Below, piece after piece: positions 1 through 8,815 of a stretch of DNA of 41,432 nt; position 1 is the first letter of the stretch, and every line of letters begins with the position of its first letter. The notes beneath the pieces are model-generated. The model worked only from the letters and a program-made list of their open reading frames with translations. It had not been told where the DNA came from and ran no database searches. The position numbers and the translations under genes were made by a program. This DNA is from an uncultured Shinella sp. (GTDB lineage Bacteria; Pseudomonadota; Alphaproteobacteria; Rhizobiales; Rhizobiaceae), in NCBI RefSeq assembly GCF_946479415.1, contig NZ_CAMLFY010000032.1:1-41432 (forward strand), in the 5' to 3' direction.

Positions 1-14
1 ATTCTCAATGGAAA

Positions 15-2090
15 TTATGCGCCTAACCGGCTCAGTTCTGCGCGGAAACCAACACCCGGGGGAACGACTGTTGTGGAATTGTGTTGCAGAACGAGGCCGG
101 GGCCTGCGACCCTGTCGTCCGCACGCAGCTTGTCACGCGCATAGCGGGGCGTCTCGACAGTTTGACCGTCATCGAACGTCGTGGGCCGCACGTACATCAC
201 GGCACTTCGGGGGTTTGTTTCACCGCGCTGGTCGAGGATCGGCAAGGTCAGTGTATCGACCTCGACGGTTGCGATGAGGCGCAGTGTGATCATCTCGACA
301 TGCTGATCCCTGAAGGCATGTCCATACACCTGCTTGTGCGAGGTGTAGAAGTTGTCGATAACCGTTTCCGCCGCAACTCGATCGAACGGACCGTCAGGAA
401 CCTCGGCGCGCAGCTCGAAACCCTGGCCCGCGTATCGGCATTCGCCGAACAATCTGTACTTTGCCGCCGAGGTATCGACCTTGTCGGCTTTGATCTGCCG
501 CTCGGCCTTCTCCCGCAACTCGGAAAGCGCAGCATTCACCCGAGCAAAACCGTCCGGCTTGGAAGGATCGATGGTCATGATCAAGGAATGCGTGAATTCG
601 TATTGGAGGTCGGTGACGAGCAATCCGGACGCCGCCGTGATGCCGGGATGGGTGGGCACGATCACCTCTTCCGCGCCGATCGCTTGAGAGAGCGATACCG
701 AATGCAGCGGCCCTGCCCCGCCGAAGCCCATCAGCGCACATCCACGCGGGTCAATTCCCTTCGCGATAGAGTTTGCGTTGATTGCGAGCGCCATGTTGTT
801 GTTGATGATCTTGAGGATACCGAGTGCGGCGTCCTTGACGCTCATGCCAAGCTTGTCGGCGATATGCGTCTTGACCGCGATGGCCGAAAGACTGCCGTCG
901 ATCTTGAGGTCGCCGCCGAGAAAGTGTTCAGGGTCCATTCTGCCAAGCACAACCTGGGCATCCGTGACCGTCGGTTCAGTACCGCCCTTGGCATAGCAAG
1001 CCGGCCCTGGAACAGACCCTGCTGATCGAGGACCGACCCGGAACGCGCCGCCCGCGTCGATATAGGCAATGGAGCCTCCGCCGGCTCCGATCGCATCGAC
1101 GTCGATCATCGGAACCAGAACAGGAAGGCCCGCGGCCTCCGTATCGCGAGGGTTCTTGATCCGGAGTTCTCCACCCTGGATTACCGAGATGTCGGCTGAC
1201 GTACCGCCGATATCGATCGTGATGATGTTGTTTCGCCCGCAGCTCTCGCCGGTCCACCGTCCCCCAATGACCCCTCCGGCCGGACCGGAGAGCAACAGGG
1301 AAATGGGCAGCTCGGCTGCGGCATCGATGGTCGAGATGCCGCCGTTCGATTGCAGCATTCGCACTTGGGCCGTGATGCCGTTTTTGTACAGGCGGCTCTC
1401 AAGCTTGCGCAAATAGGAGGCTGTTCGAGGACCGATGTAGGCGTTCATGGCTGTCGACGAGAAACGTTCGTACTCGCGCATCGTATTCACCACCTCGGCA
1501 GACGCGCAAACGTAGGCCTCCGGCAGGAAGGATTTGACGATTTCCTTGGCGCGCAGCTCATGCTCATCGTTAAGGAACGAGAACAGGAAGCCGATGATCA
1601 CCGCGTCCATGCCCCGTTTGGCCATGAGTTCCGCGGCCGCCTTGACCTCGTCCTCAGCCAATGGCACCACGACCTCGCCGGTCGGCGGGAGTATCCGTTC
1701 GGTGATCGGGAGGCGATCGCGTCGCCGAACGAGTGGCTTGGACTGCCAAGGCACATCGAACTGCAACGAAAAGTTATGCGGACGCTTGTGCCGTCCCATG
1801 TGCAGGATATCGCGGAATCCGCGTGTCGTCAGCATGCCGACTTTGGCGCCATCGCGCTCGATGACCATGTTCGTGGCGACCGTTGTGCCATGAAACACCT
1901 GATCGACCTGGCCGGGGGCGACGCCCGCCAGCTGGCAGACCTTGAGAATCCCCTGGAGCACACCCTCGGACTGGTCTTGCGGCGTGCTCGAGACCTTGGT
2001 CACATGAACCTGGCGATTGCCATTCTGGCGCACGTGCTCAAGGACGATGTCGGTAAACGTTCCGCCGACATCAACGCCAATTCGGATCAT
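15..2090 (-). CDS. hyuA: Hydantoinase/oxoprolinase family protein, A subunit (HyuA-like)
   Basis: ATP-dependent ring-opening amidohydrolase subunit of the N-methylhydantoinase/5-oxoprolinase family, normally partnered with a HyuB subunit that would lie just beyond the left edge. The 691-residue product opens with the phosphate-binding motif DVGGTFTDIV, has a second actin-like ATPase motif IDIGGTSADIS in the middle and the family motif GFGGAGPLHS later; length fits a full HyuA. I start at the ATG at 2090, not an upstream in-frame start at 2138, because MIRIGVDVGG is the usual N-terminus and GAGGGAG precedes it. It follows the ABC ATPase gene after a 172-bp gap holding a possible LysR box, so it may have its own promoter. 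The substrate (hydantoin, 5-oxoproline, a lactam or acetophenone-like compound) cannot be told from sequence. Confidence 0.9.
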   Translation of the reverse strand: MIRIGVDVGGTFTDIVLEHVRQNGNRQVHVTKVSSTPQDQSEGVLQGILKVCQLAGVAPGQVDQVFHGTTVATNMVIERDGAKVGMLTTRGFRDILHMGRHKRPHNFSLQFDVPWQSKPLVRRRDRLPITERILPPTGEVVVPLAEDEVKAAAELMAKRGMDAVIIGFLFSFLNDEHELRAKEIVKSFLPEAYVCASAEVVNTMREYERFSSTAMNAYIGPRTASYLRKLESRLYKNGITAQVRMLQSNGGISTIDAAAELPISLLLSGPAGGVIGGRWTGESCGRNNIITIDIGGTSADISVIQGGELRIKNPRDTEAAGLPVLVPMIDVDAIGAGGGSIAYIDAGGAFRVGPRSAGSVPGPACYAKGGTEPTVTDAQVVLGRMDPEHFLGGDLKIDGSLSAIAVKTHIADKLGMSVKDAALGILKIINNNMALAINANSIAKGIDPRGCALMGFGGAGPLHSVSLSQAIGAEEVIVPTHPGITAASGLLVTDLQYEFTHSLIMTIDPSKPDGFARVNAALSELREKAERQIKADKVDTSAAKYRLFGECRYAGQGFELRAEVPDGPFDRVAAETVIDNFYTSHKQVYGHAFRDQHVEMITLRLIATVEVDTLTLPILDQRGETNPRSAVMYVRPTTFDDGQTVETPRYARDKLRADDRVAGPGLVLQHNSTTVVPPGVGFRAELSRLGA

Positions 2091-2229
2091 TGTATTGCTC
2101 CCTCTCTGGATGGCCTGGCGGTTCGCCAAAACCTCCATTTTTGGTTCGGTTCGTACCGCATTCCGTGGCCGTACGTAGGCAGGTTACGAGCGTATTCTGC
2201 TCTTGTGAAATACGGATTTCGGAAGTATT

Positions 2230-2246
2230 GATACGAAATTCGCATC
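2230..2246. promoter_or_regulatory. Possible degenerate LysR-type box (copy G)
   Basis: GATAC-N7-GCATC, one base from the GATAC-N7-GTATC motif found at other promoters in the window. It lies about 140 bp upstream of the hyuA start, in the gap between hyuA and the ABC ATPase gene. The overlapping stretch 2207-2229 also has an ATAC and a GTAT spaced 11 bp apart. Assignment is inference from similarity only. Confidence 0.35.
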
Positions 2247-2262
2247 AATAAGCCGCAGGACA

Positions 2263-3348
2263 TTATGCCTGTACGATAGAGCTTTCAGCCGACGGCCACG
2301 TCAAAATGACCGGACGGCCGACCGAGAGATCGCTTGACTGATGCTTACCGGCCAGGGACTCAATTCGGACGTGCAGCCCGTCGTCCGTTTCCGCGTTGAT
2401 GCGCAAAAGCGATCCTATCGATTGACTGGATACGATGCGGCCCGCGACACGATTGTAAGTTTCGCGCGACACCGCGTCATGGGGAAGAATATCGAACGCT
2501 TCTCCGGGAACGACGAGGATGCCACCCGTCCCGTGCAACACGTCCTTAACCGGCCTGCCGGCAAGTTTTTGCCCGGATCGCTCCACAAACCATTGGCCAT
2601 CTGCGGCCTGGTTCACCTGGCCATCAAACAAGGTGTTGCGTCCAATAAAGCGCGCGACAAATTCACTGTCAGGTCGAGTGTAGACGGTATGCGGATTACC
2701 GATTTGCTCGATGTTTCCGCGGTTCATGACGACAATCCTGTCGGAGAGGGCAAGCGCCTCCGATTGAGCGTGCGTCACGAAAATGAACGTAATGCCCAGC
2801 TGTTTCTGCAGCAGTTTCAGTTCGTTCTGGATCGCCTTCCGCAGGTTTGCGTCGAGCGCGCCCAATGGCTCGTCCAACAGCAGGATCTCGGGCTCGGTCA
2901 CCAGTGCACGGGAGATCGCCACTCTTTGGCGCTGGCCACCGGAGAGAGCCGATCCTTTCCGCTCGGCGACGTCGGATAGGCCTAGAATGGCCAGCATCCG
3001 GTCAACCTTGTCGTCGCGCTGCCTCTTGCCGATCCCCCTGACCTCGAGGCCGTAACTCACGTTTTGCCGCACGGTCATGTGCGGGAACAAGGCATAGTTC
3101 TGGAAGATCATCGCGGTCGGACGTTGCGCCGGCGCGAGTTCGTTGATGCGCTTGCCTTTTATAAGAAGGTCCCCGTCGCTGATCTTCTCGAATCCGGCGA
3201 TCATGCGCAGGACCGTGGATTTGCCGCAGCCCGATGGGCCGAGGAAGGCGATGAACTCCCCCTTCTCGACGGCTAGATTGAAATCGCCGACCGCCTGAAA
3301 GCCGTTGTCGTATTGTTTCCGCACATGGCGCAGTTCAAGGTCATACAT
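2263..3348 (-). CDS. ABC transporter ATP-binding protein (PotA-like, first of two)
   Basis: Energy-coupling ATPase of a polyamine/iron-type importer, on the inner face of the membrane. In the 361-residue product I see Walker A GPSGCGKST (about 37-45), Q-loop Gln in FQNYALFPH (Q83), signature LSGGQ (135-139), Walker B ILLLDE (155-160) and an intact H-loop histidine in VTHAQSEAL (H193). The C-terminal 100 or so residues look like the TOBE regulatory domain. The start is taken at the ATG at 3348; an upstream TTG at 3366 is less likely. The gene follows the binding-protein gene after a 66-bp gap containing a hairpin. It is the second ATPase of this transporter locus; the other (7225-8325) lacks the H-loop histidine, so this one is the better candidate for catalysis. 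Confidence 0.92.
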   Translation of the reverse strand: MYDLELRHVRKQYDNGFQAVGDFNLAVEKGEFIAFLGPSGCGKSTVLRMIAGFEKISDGDLLIKGKRINELAPAQRPTAMIFQNYALFPHMTVRQNVSYGLEVRGIGKRQRDDKVDRMLAILGLSDVAERKGSALSGGQRQRVAISRALVTEPEILLLDEPLGALDANLRKAIQNELKLLQKQLGITFIFVTHAQSEALALSDRIVVMNRGNIEQIGNPHTVYTRPDSEFVARFIGRNTLFDGQVNQAADGQWFVERSGQKLAGRPVKDVLHGTGGILVVPGEAFDILPHDAVSRETYNRVAGRIVSSQSIGSLLRINAETDDGLHVRIESLAGKHQSSDLSVGRPVILTWPSAESSIVQA

Positions 3349-3380
3349 GGGAAGGTCCAGTTCCAATTCGTGCCAAAGAT

Positions 3381-3402
3381 TGCCGGCCCCTAAAGGCCGG
3401 CA
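3381..3402 (-). terminator. Intercistronic hairpin after the binding-protein gene
   Basis: Perfect 8-bp stem TGCCGGCC / GGCCGGCA with a 6-base loop, 13 bases past the stop of the binding-protein gene and before the next ATPase gene. No T-run follows on the minus strand, so it looks more like an mRNA-stabilising or attenuating hairpin than a full terminator. Confidence 0.55.
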
Positions 3403-3414
3403 GCCGTTGCCCAG

Positions 3415-4647
3415 TTACGCGCTGAGGAATTCATCCCACTTCTGGATCAGATAGTCGTACTCGTCAGGCCACTGATGCCAGTAAGCAATCTTGCTTGCAC
3501 GATCGGCCAGGGAGCCGCCATCGCGCAGATCGCCTTCCTTGATGCCGCGTTCGGCGGGTCCGACCCACGGCTTGCCTTCGTACCAGAAGGCGTATTTCTC
3601 CGGGGACATCACCGTCTTCACGCTGTTGGATGGCGAGTAGTAGCCCTGTTCGGACACGGCGACGCCCGGCCCGCCGGAGAGCCAGTAATCAGCATACGCG
3701 GCCACCGCCTCGCGGTTCGGAGTTCCCGTGACCCGCATCGGTCCAAGCGCCCATGCGCGATGGCCTTCTTTCGGGACCGAATATTTGCATGCCTTGCCTT
3801 GCGCCTTGACGGCCATGACTGCCGGCTGCCACGCGTCGCAAACCACCATTTCACCGGATGCCATGTAGTTCACGAGTTCGCCGAAATCGCCCCACAGAGC
3901 GCGGAACTGGCCGTCTTTCTTTTTGGAAACGAGGAACTTGGCCGTTTCATCGATTTCGGCCTTAGAAGGATTGGCCGGGTTGCGAACAGAAGAAAGACCG
4001 AGGGTGTTCATTGCCATGATGGCGATGCCGAATGCGATGAGAGGATCGGTGTTCAGGCCGGACTTGCCCTTCCATTTCGGATCGAAAATCGCCGACCAGG
4101 TATTGGCCTCTTCGTCGGAAAGGACGTCGGGGTTGAAGCCGACGGAGTCGTAGTTGTAGACCGAGGGCACCATATAGAGGCTGGTCTGAGCCTCGTCTGC
4201 CCAGATCTGACCGACGATCTGCTCCTTCCGCGCGAAGCGCGGATCGACTGTCGTGAACGTGTCCCGGATCCCGGTCCAGTTCTTCAGCTCCGACACCGCG
4301 ATCGGATCTGCGTGATCCGTCATCACCATGGCCGGAAGCCGTTCCGCGAGCGTTTCCCAGACGTCGAAGTCCGTGGCCCCGGACAGGATCTTCGTCTGTC
4401 CATCCGTGAACGTCGCCGCCGTACCAACGGTCTGACCGACGCCGCTTTTTTCCTTGAAATCGGTTAGAATTCGCTCCTGAACGGTAACCGCGGAACCAAT
4501 GGTTCGCAGTTGCTGGCTGGCGAGTTCAGAGGCCTTGGCCCAAGCGGCGCGTGACGACATGAACGATGTCCCTCCGCCCATGGCAAGCGCCATGACGCCT
4601 GCCGTTTGTTTCAAGAGGTCACGTCTTCCCAGTTTGTAAGATTGCAT
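3415..4647 (-). CDS. ABC transporter substrate-binding protein (PotD-like, Tat-exported)
   Basis: Periplasmic solute-binding protein of the spermidine/putrescine-type family, 410 residues. The N-terminus carries a twin-arginine signal (LGRRDLLKQTAGVMALAMGG, cleavage near SSRAAWA), so it is probably exported folded by the Tat system. The start at 4647 is supported by a GAGGAG ribosome binding site 7 bases upstream; the alternative ATG at 4660 overlaps that site. It lies between the SDR gene (82-bp gap) and the first ATPase gene, in the order ATPase, permease, permease, SDR, binding protein, ATPase, HyuA. The ligand is not readable from sequence; the adjacent HyuA suggests a cyclic amide or amine rather than a true polyamine (inference). 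Confidence 0.9.
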   Translation of the reverse strand: MQSYKLGRRDLLKQTAGVMALAMGGGTSFMSSRAAWAKASELASQQLRTIGSAVTVQERILTDFKEKSGVGQTVGTAATFTDGQTKILSGATDFDVWETLAERLPAMVMTDHADPIAVSELKNWTGIRDTFTTVDPRFARKEQIVGQIWADEAQTSLYMVPSVYNYDSVGFNPDVLSDEEANTWSAIFDPKWKGKSGLNTDPLIAFGIAIMAMNTLGLSSVRNPANPSKAEIDETAKFLVSKKKDGQFRALWGDFGELVNYMASGEMVVCDAWQPAVMAVKAQGKACKYSVPKEGHRAWALGPMRVTGTPNREAVAAYADYWLSGGPGVAVSEQGYYSPSNSVKTVMSPEKYAFWYEGKPWVGPAERGIKEGDLRDGGSLADRASKIAYWHQWPDEYDYLIQKWDEFLSA

Positions 4648-4729
4648 TTGTTCACTCCTCATTATTGGCGGTGCGCCAGATCGCCTTCTTTTTCGCCGGA
4701 CAAGGCGCGGATTGCCCGATCGTGCAGGA

Positions 4730-5479
4730 TCAAAGCATCACGTCGCCGCTATTTGGCCCAAGTGTCTGACCGACGAAGACTGACGCCTGATCGGAGACGA
4801 GAAAGGCCACGGTTGCGGCGACTTCATCCGCTTCAGCAAACCGGCCGAGCGGAAGCGACGCCCGCTTGGCGTCAAGCCAATCATTCGAGAAATCAGATAT
4901 AAGCGGCGTGTTGACGGGTCCGGGCGCGACGGCATTTACGCGCACGCCTCGGGCAGAAACTTCCCTCGCCAGCGACTTCGTCATGCCGATAAGAGCCGCT
5001 TTTGCCGCCGAGTAGTGAGGCACGTGGCTACCGCCGATCTGTCCAAGCTGCGACGCGATGAGGATGATCGAGCCGCTGCCGCGATCGAGCATTTCCTTGA
5101 TGACTTCGCCGACAAGGAGGAAAGCACCCCGGACGTGTACCGCGAACATCCGATCGACATCGCCGATCTTCAGGTCTTCGATTGCTGATTGATGGGCAAA
5201 GCCGGCATTGCTGACGACCACGTCGATCCTGCCAAACGCGCTGCGCAGTTCCGAGACCATGTTCGCCACATCGTGTTCGTCAGAGACGTCTCCCGTTAGC
5301 GCGATGGCAGTCCCGCCGAGCGTCTGGATTTCTTCCGCAACCGCCTTCGCCTTCGGCTCGTTCAGGTCTGCCACGCCGATCGCGTAGCCTTCCTTGGCGA
5401 GGCGGTGAGCGATACCGCGTCCGATGCCCGAGCCGGCACCGGTCACGAGTGCCGATTTGTAGGTTGTGCCCGTCATCAT
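4730..5479 (-). CDS. SDR-family NAD(P)-dependent oxidoreductase
   Basis: Classical short-chain dehydrogenase of 249 residues, cytoplasmic, likely reducing or oxidising an alcohol/ketone group of the transported compound. The cofactor motif TGAGSGIG is at 13-20, NAG at 91-93, the catalytic Ser in IAS (S143) and the YxxxK pair Y156/K160 in HYSAAKAAL. The acidic residue in ADLN after the second strand favours NAD(H) over NADP(H). The start is an ATG-ATG pair overlapping the stop of the preceding permease gene by 4 bases, with CAGGAGG in front, so translation is coupled to the transporter. Its place inside the transporter gene set suggests a dedicated catabolic step, but the substrate is unknown. 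Confidence 0.9.
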   Translation of the reverse strand: MMTGTTYKSALVTGAGSGIGRGIAHRLAKEGYAIGVADLNEPKAKAVAEEIQTLGGTAIALTGDVSDEHDVANMVSELRSAFGRIDVVVSNAGFAHQSAIEDLKIGDVDRMFAVHVRGAFLLVGEVIKEMLDRGSGSIILIASQLGQIGGSHVPHYSAAKAALIGMTKSLAREVSARGVRVNAVAPGPVNTPLISDFSNDWLDAKRASLPLGRFAEADEVAATVAFLVSDQASVFVGQTLGPNSGDVML

Positions 5480-6318
5480 GCGTCCTCCTGCACCGCGACC
5501 TTGCGCGCTCGCCGGACCGCAGCTCCCATGAGGAGGCCATAGACGGCCAGGAGTGCGAACGAGAAGAGTGTCGTGAGGACCCCGAACGCAAAGACATTCG
5601 GATGGACCTCGACCGAGAAGGTTCCGTAGATGGCGAGTGGCAGGGTTAGATCTCGTCCACCTGCAAAGAGCGTGCGGGCAAACTCGTCATACGACAGAGT
5701 GAATGCGAACAGGAGCGATGAAAGTACGCCCGGAAAAATCAGCGGAAACGTGATCTTGCGAAAGGTGCGCGCGGGTGAGACACCGAGGGACCAGGAGGCT
5801 TCTTCTACCGAACTATCAAAGCGGTTGAAGATTGCCAGCATCACAAGGAAAGCAAACGGAAACGTGTACACGACGTGCAACACGAAGGCGGAACCCCACC
5901 ACGTCCGGTCAATGCCAAGCGAGTTCGTTACCAGGGCCATGCCCAGTCCAACCAGGACGCCGGGAACCATCATCCCGAGAACGATCAGATAGAAAGCGAT
6001 CGAGGACCCGCGAAACTTCCGCCGGAAGGCCTGAGCGGAGGCTACGCCGAGGAACGTCGAGGTGATCATGGTCATGAACGCGAGAGCCAACGACCGGACA
6101 AGCGCCTGATCGATGGGCAATGGAGCCACATTCGAGGGCGGTACGTGCCCGAGCAGGTGGCGATACCAGTATGTGCTCCACTCGATCACCGGGAACTGAG
6201 GTCCGCCGGCTTGGGACTGAAAGGACAATATGGCGAGTACAATCAACGGACCGTAGAGGAAGAGCAGAAACAGTGCGGTGTAGAGCCCGAGGGCGGACTT
6301 AAGAGCCGGTGCGTTCAT
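5476..6318 (-). CDS. ABC transporter permease (PotC-like)
   Basis: Inner-membrane permease of 280 residues with about six hydrophobic segments. The cytoplasmic EAA loop that docks the ATPase is visible as VEEASWSLGVSP followed by ITFPLIFPGV. It begins with ATG only one base after the stop of the other permease gene (TGA-G-ATG) with AAGGAAC in front, and overlaps the SDR gene by 4 bases at its 3' end. It should form a heterodimeric channel with the neighbouring PotB-like permease. Polyamine-type (PotC) is the closest family, but these permeases also serve iron, opines and other small cations, so the substrate stays open. Confidence 0.9.
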   Translation of the reverse strand: MNAPALKSALGLYTALFLLFLYGPLIVLAILSFQSQAGGPQFPVIEWSTYWYRHLLGHVPPSNVAPLPIDQALVRSLALAFMTMITSTFLGVASAQAFRRKFRGSSIAFYLIVLGMMVPGVLVGLGMALVTNSLGIDRTWWGSAFVLHVVYTFPFAFLVMLAIFNRFDSSVEEASWSLGVSPARTFRKITFPLIFPGVLSSLLFAFTLSYDEFARTLFAGGRDLTLPLAIYGTFSVEVHPNVFAFGVLTTLFSFALLAVYGLLMGAAVRRARKVAVQEDA

Positions 6319-6319
6319 C

Positions 6320-7204
6320 TCAAAGTTCCTTTCGCAGATCGACGAGGCGGAGCAGGAACGTGACGACGGCGGCCATGACGATCGTCAGAATGACCCCCGC
6401 TACCGCTGCAAATGCCCACTTCAGCGACCCAACCTGCGTGACGATGATGTTGCCCAGCATGTTGACCTTCCGACCGGACAGCGCCGCGGACGTAGCGAAC
6501 TCGCCGAGCACCATGATCGACACGAAGATCGATCCCACGACCAGGCCGGGCAGAGACATCGGGAAGATGATGGTGCGGAATATCCGCCAGAAGCCGGCGC
6601 CGAGATCTTGTGCGGCCTCGATCGTGGCAGGATCAATGCGGCCCAACATGAACGTGATCGGCCCCACCATGAACACGCAATATATCTGCGTCATGCCGAT
6701 GATCACGGAGAGATCGGAAAAGAGAAGGGCCTCGATCGGTTGCGAAATGATCCCGGCTTTCATGAGGATCAGGTTGATCGCCCCCTCCTTGCCCAGCATC
6801 GGCCTCCATGCGAGCACACGGATCAGAAAGGACGTCCAGAAGGGAATGACACAAAGGACGAGAAGGGAGGTCTGCAGCGTCTTGTTCTTCACGAACATGC
6901 CCACGAACAGAGCCGCTGGATAGCCAACCAGAGCGGTCATCGCCAGGACGATCAACCAGATGCGGATTGTTGTCCAAAGCGCGCTGAAATAGGTGTCACT
7001 GGCGAAGAATGCCTTCCAGTTCGCCAGGGTCAGAATGGGTTCGATCTTGAACGTCGTCTGCGTCCAGAACGACACGTAGATCATCATGGCCATTGGAAGG
7101 ACGAGAAAGAGCGTCATCCAGACCATTGCGGGCAGGATCAGCCATTGGGAGCCTATGGGGCGACGAAGGGTCAATGTTTCGGGCTGAGTAGTGGCGGTCG
7201 GCAT
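6320..7204 (-). CDS. ABC transporter permease (PotB-like)
   Basis: Inner-membrane permease of 294 residues with about six membrane segments. The EAA loop reads IEAAQDLGAGFWRIFRTIIF followed by PMSLPG, matching the family. I choose the ATG at 7204, preceded by AAGGGAGA, because the reading frame upstream to 7288 runs through the end of the ATPase gene and adds residues unlike a permease N-terminus. It lies 20 bp after the ATPase gene and one base before the PotC-like permease gene, so all are probably one transcript. It partners the PotC-like subunit. Confidence 0.9.
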   Translation of the reverse strand: MPTATTQPETLTLRRPIGSQWLILPAMVWMTLFLVLPMAMMIYVSFWTQTTFKIEPILTLANWKAFFASDTYFSALWTTIRIWLIVLAMTALVGYPAALFVGMFVKNKTLQTSLLVLCVIPFWTSFLIRVLAWRPMLGKEGAINLILMKAGIISQPIEALLFSDLSVIIGMTQIYCVFMVGPITFMLGRIDPATIEAAQDLGAGFWRIFRTIIFPMSLPGLVVGSIFVSIMVLGEFATSAALSGRKVNMLGNIIVTQVGSLKWAFAAVAGVILTIVMAAVVTFLLRLVDLRKEL

Positions 7205-7224
7205 GGAGATCTCCCTTGCGGCGT

Positions 7225-8325
7225 TCACTGGCAGCTTCCTCCTGGCTGGGATTGGTGAAAGGCGATGGCGCTCGCGCGTGGCCAACACAGGCGGTACGGC
7301 CGGGCCGGTTCGTATTTTGGTGGAGCGTGGTGGCTGAGATGGGCCTCGACTTCGAAGACCGAACCGTCTTCGAGAGCGAACAGGGAATGTATCGACGAGC
7401 CCAGATATTCAGAGGCGACAAAGCGTCCGAGTACGGACTCTTCACCCTCGGTGATCACGATCGAACTATCGCGGACGGCAATCTGATCGTGGCGGATCGC
7501 GTACGCTGCGAGATCAGGAGAAACGCCCTGTTTTCCATAGCCGAAGGAACCCGCGCCACTTCGGAAGGTCGTTGCCTCGACCTGGCCCGAAAGCACGTTG
7601 TAGCAGTTCATGAAACGAGCGACCGTAGGCGAATTCGGCGTGGCGAAAACATCATCCGGCTTGCCCACCTGGCGGATCTGCCCGTCGCAAAGGACCATGA
7701 CCTGCTCGCCGATAGCGAGCGCTTCGCTCTCGCTTCCGGTCACGTGAAGGAAGGTGACGCCGATCCTGGATTGAAGCCGCCTTAGCTCATCACGCATGCG
7801 CTCCCTCAAGTTCGCATCGAGGGCGCCCAGAGGTTCGTCGAGAAGGACGAGTTCGGGTTCGGTTATCAGCGTGCGAGCGAGCGCCACGCGTTGCCTTTGA
7901 CCTCCGGAAATCTCATGAACCTTCCGGTCTCCGTAGCCGGTCAAACCCACCAGCTTCACCATGTCCGCCACCCGGCGAGCGAGCGCTGCTCCGCGCGGAA
8001 CGGGATTGCGCTGCCGCTGCTCCAGCCCGAAAGCGACGTTCTGGTCGACGGTCAGGTGCGGGAACAATGCGAAGTTCTGGAATACGAAGCCTATGTTGCG
8101 GCGATGCGGCGGGACGCCCGCGAGATTTCGGCCCTTGAAGGTGATTTGGCCCGCATCGAGCTGATCGAAGCCTGCGATCGCTCGCAGAAGGGTCGTCTTT
8201 CCGGAGCCGCTTGGACCAAGCAGCGAAACATAACAGTTGTCATCGATGTCGGCTGAAAGGCCATTCAATGCGACAGATTTGTCAAATCGCTTGGTGAGAG
8301 CTCGAAGGCTAAGAAGCGGCGTCAT
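7225..8325 (-). CDS. ABC transporter ATP-binding protein (second ATPase, H-loop histidine missing)
   Basis: PotA-like ATPase of 366 residues with a C-terminal TOBE-like region. Walker A GPSGSGKTT (37-45), Q-loop FQNFALFPH (Q83), signature ISGGQ (139-143) and Walker B LVLLDE (159-164) are all intact. The switch or H-loop, VTHDQ in most relatives, reads VTGSESEAL, so glycine 197 replaces the histidine. This histidine supports ATP hydrolysis in well-studied ABC proteins. Since the same locus encodes another ATPase with an intact H-loop, the two may form an asymmetric dimer with one strong and one weak site (inference). It is the first intact gene of the minus-strand transporter set, 87 bp downstream of a broken flavin oxidoreductase fragment. 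Confidence 0.9.
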   Translation of the reverse strand: MTPLLSLRALTKRFDKSVALNGLSADIDDNCYVSLLGPSGSGKTTLLRAIAGFDQLDAGQITFKGRNLAGVPPHRRNIGFVFQNFALFPHLTVDQNVAFGLEQRQRNPVPRGAALARRVADMVKLVGLTGYGDRKVHEISGGQRQRVALARTLITEPELVLLDEPLGALDANLRERMRDELRRLQSRIGVTFLHVTGSESEALAIGEQVMVLCDGQIRQVGKPDDVFATPNSPTVARFMNCYNVLSGQVEATTFRSGAGSFGYGKQGVSPDLAAYAIRHDQIAVRDSSIVITEGEESVLGRFVASEYLGSSIHSLFALEDGSVFEVEAHLSHHAPPKYEPARPYRLCWPRASAIAFHQSQPGGSCQ

Positions 8326-8411
8326 TGGCGGCGTCCTTTAAAGGCAATAGAAATCAGGCCTGGCGGGGCTCGCCAGCGACAGCGTTCAGTTCTTTCGGGA
8401 AGGGTTGGACT

Positions 8412-8654
8412 CTATGCCATCCAGCGCGGCGGCCGTCGGCGGGAGCCTTCGGGCGCCAGATCGTCACCGGGCAGGTCTGCCGGATATCCATACGCCAAGC
8501 AGCCGGATTCCTCGGTGAGGAAGGCGCTGTCTCCCGCGCGCCGCGCATAGCAGGCAGCCAATTCACCTGTCGGCACGGGCGCCATTACAAAACGGTTATG
8601 CAGCGTCGTACAGCCCAACGAATTGGGGCTGAAAGTCTCTGGACCTTCAGACAT
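8412..8654 (-). pseudogene. N-terminal fragment of an Old Yellow Enzyme-like NADH:flavin oxidoreductase
   Basis: A short open frame of about 80 residues with AGGAAAG before its ATG at 8654. The first half matches the start of OYE-family proteins: FSPNSLGCTTLHNRFVMAP corresponds to the usual LFxPxxLGxLxLxNRxVMAP strand, and ELAACYARRAG followed by FLTEESGCLAYGY corresponds to the tYYaqRA...liiTEgt region. The sequence then leaves the family and stops, where a complete enzyme has about 360 residues, so this is a deletion remnant. It sits directly before the ABC transporter genes and may once have been their first gene. The family match is by eye. Confidence 0.6.
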
Positions 8655-8798
8655 GACTTTCCTTTCACCGGCAATGCCGGCTCCACGGGGTGTTCCCCGA
8701 ATGGACCCTCTGGTTTTTGGCACTTTCTTGATGCGTGCTCTGGCGAAGGAGCATTGTGGAAGAGGCCAGTTGATTGAAATGATTTCTGCGTATTTCTT

Positions 8799-8815
8799 GA
8801 TAAGGACAGTGCATC
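8799..8815. promoter_or_regulatory. Possible degenerate LysR-type box (copy H)
   Basis: GATAA-N7-GCATC, two bases from the GATAC-N7-GTATC motif, about 145 bp upstream of the OYE-like fragment and so upstream of the whole minus-strand transporter set. Weakest of the copies; listed because its position suits a promoter. Confidence 0.25.

Noticed and set aside
3475..4467. A 330-codon plus-strand frame opposite the Pot-like binding protein.
   Set aside because: The minus-strand gene has a Tat signal, ribosome binding site and family fold; the plus frame is a shadow.
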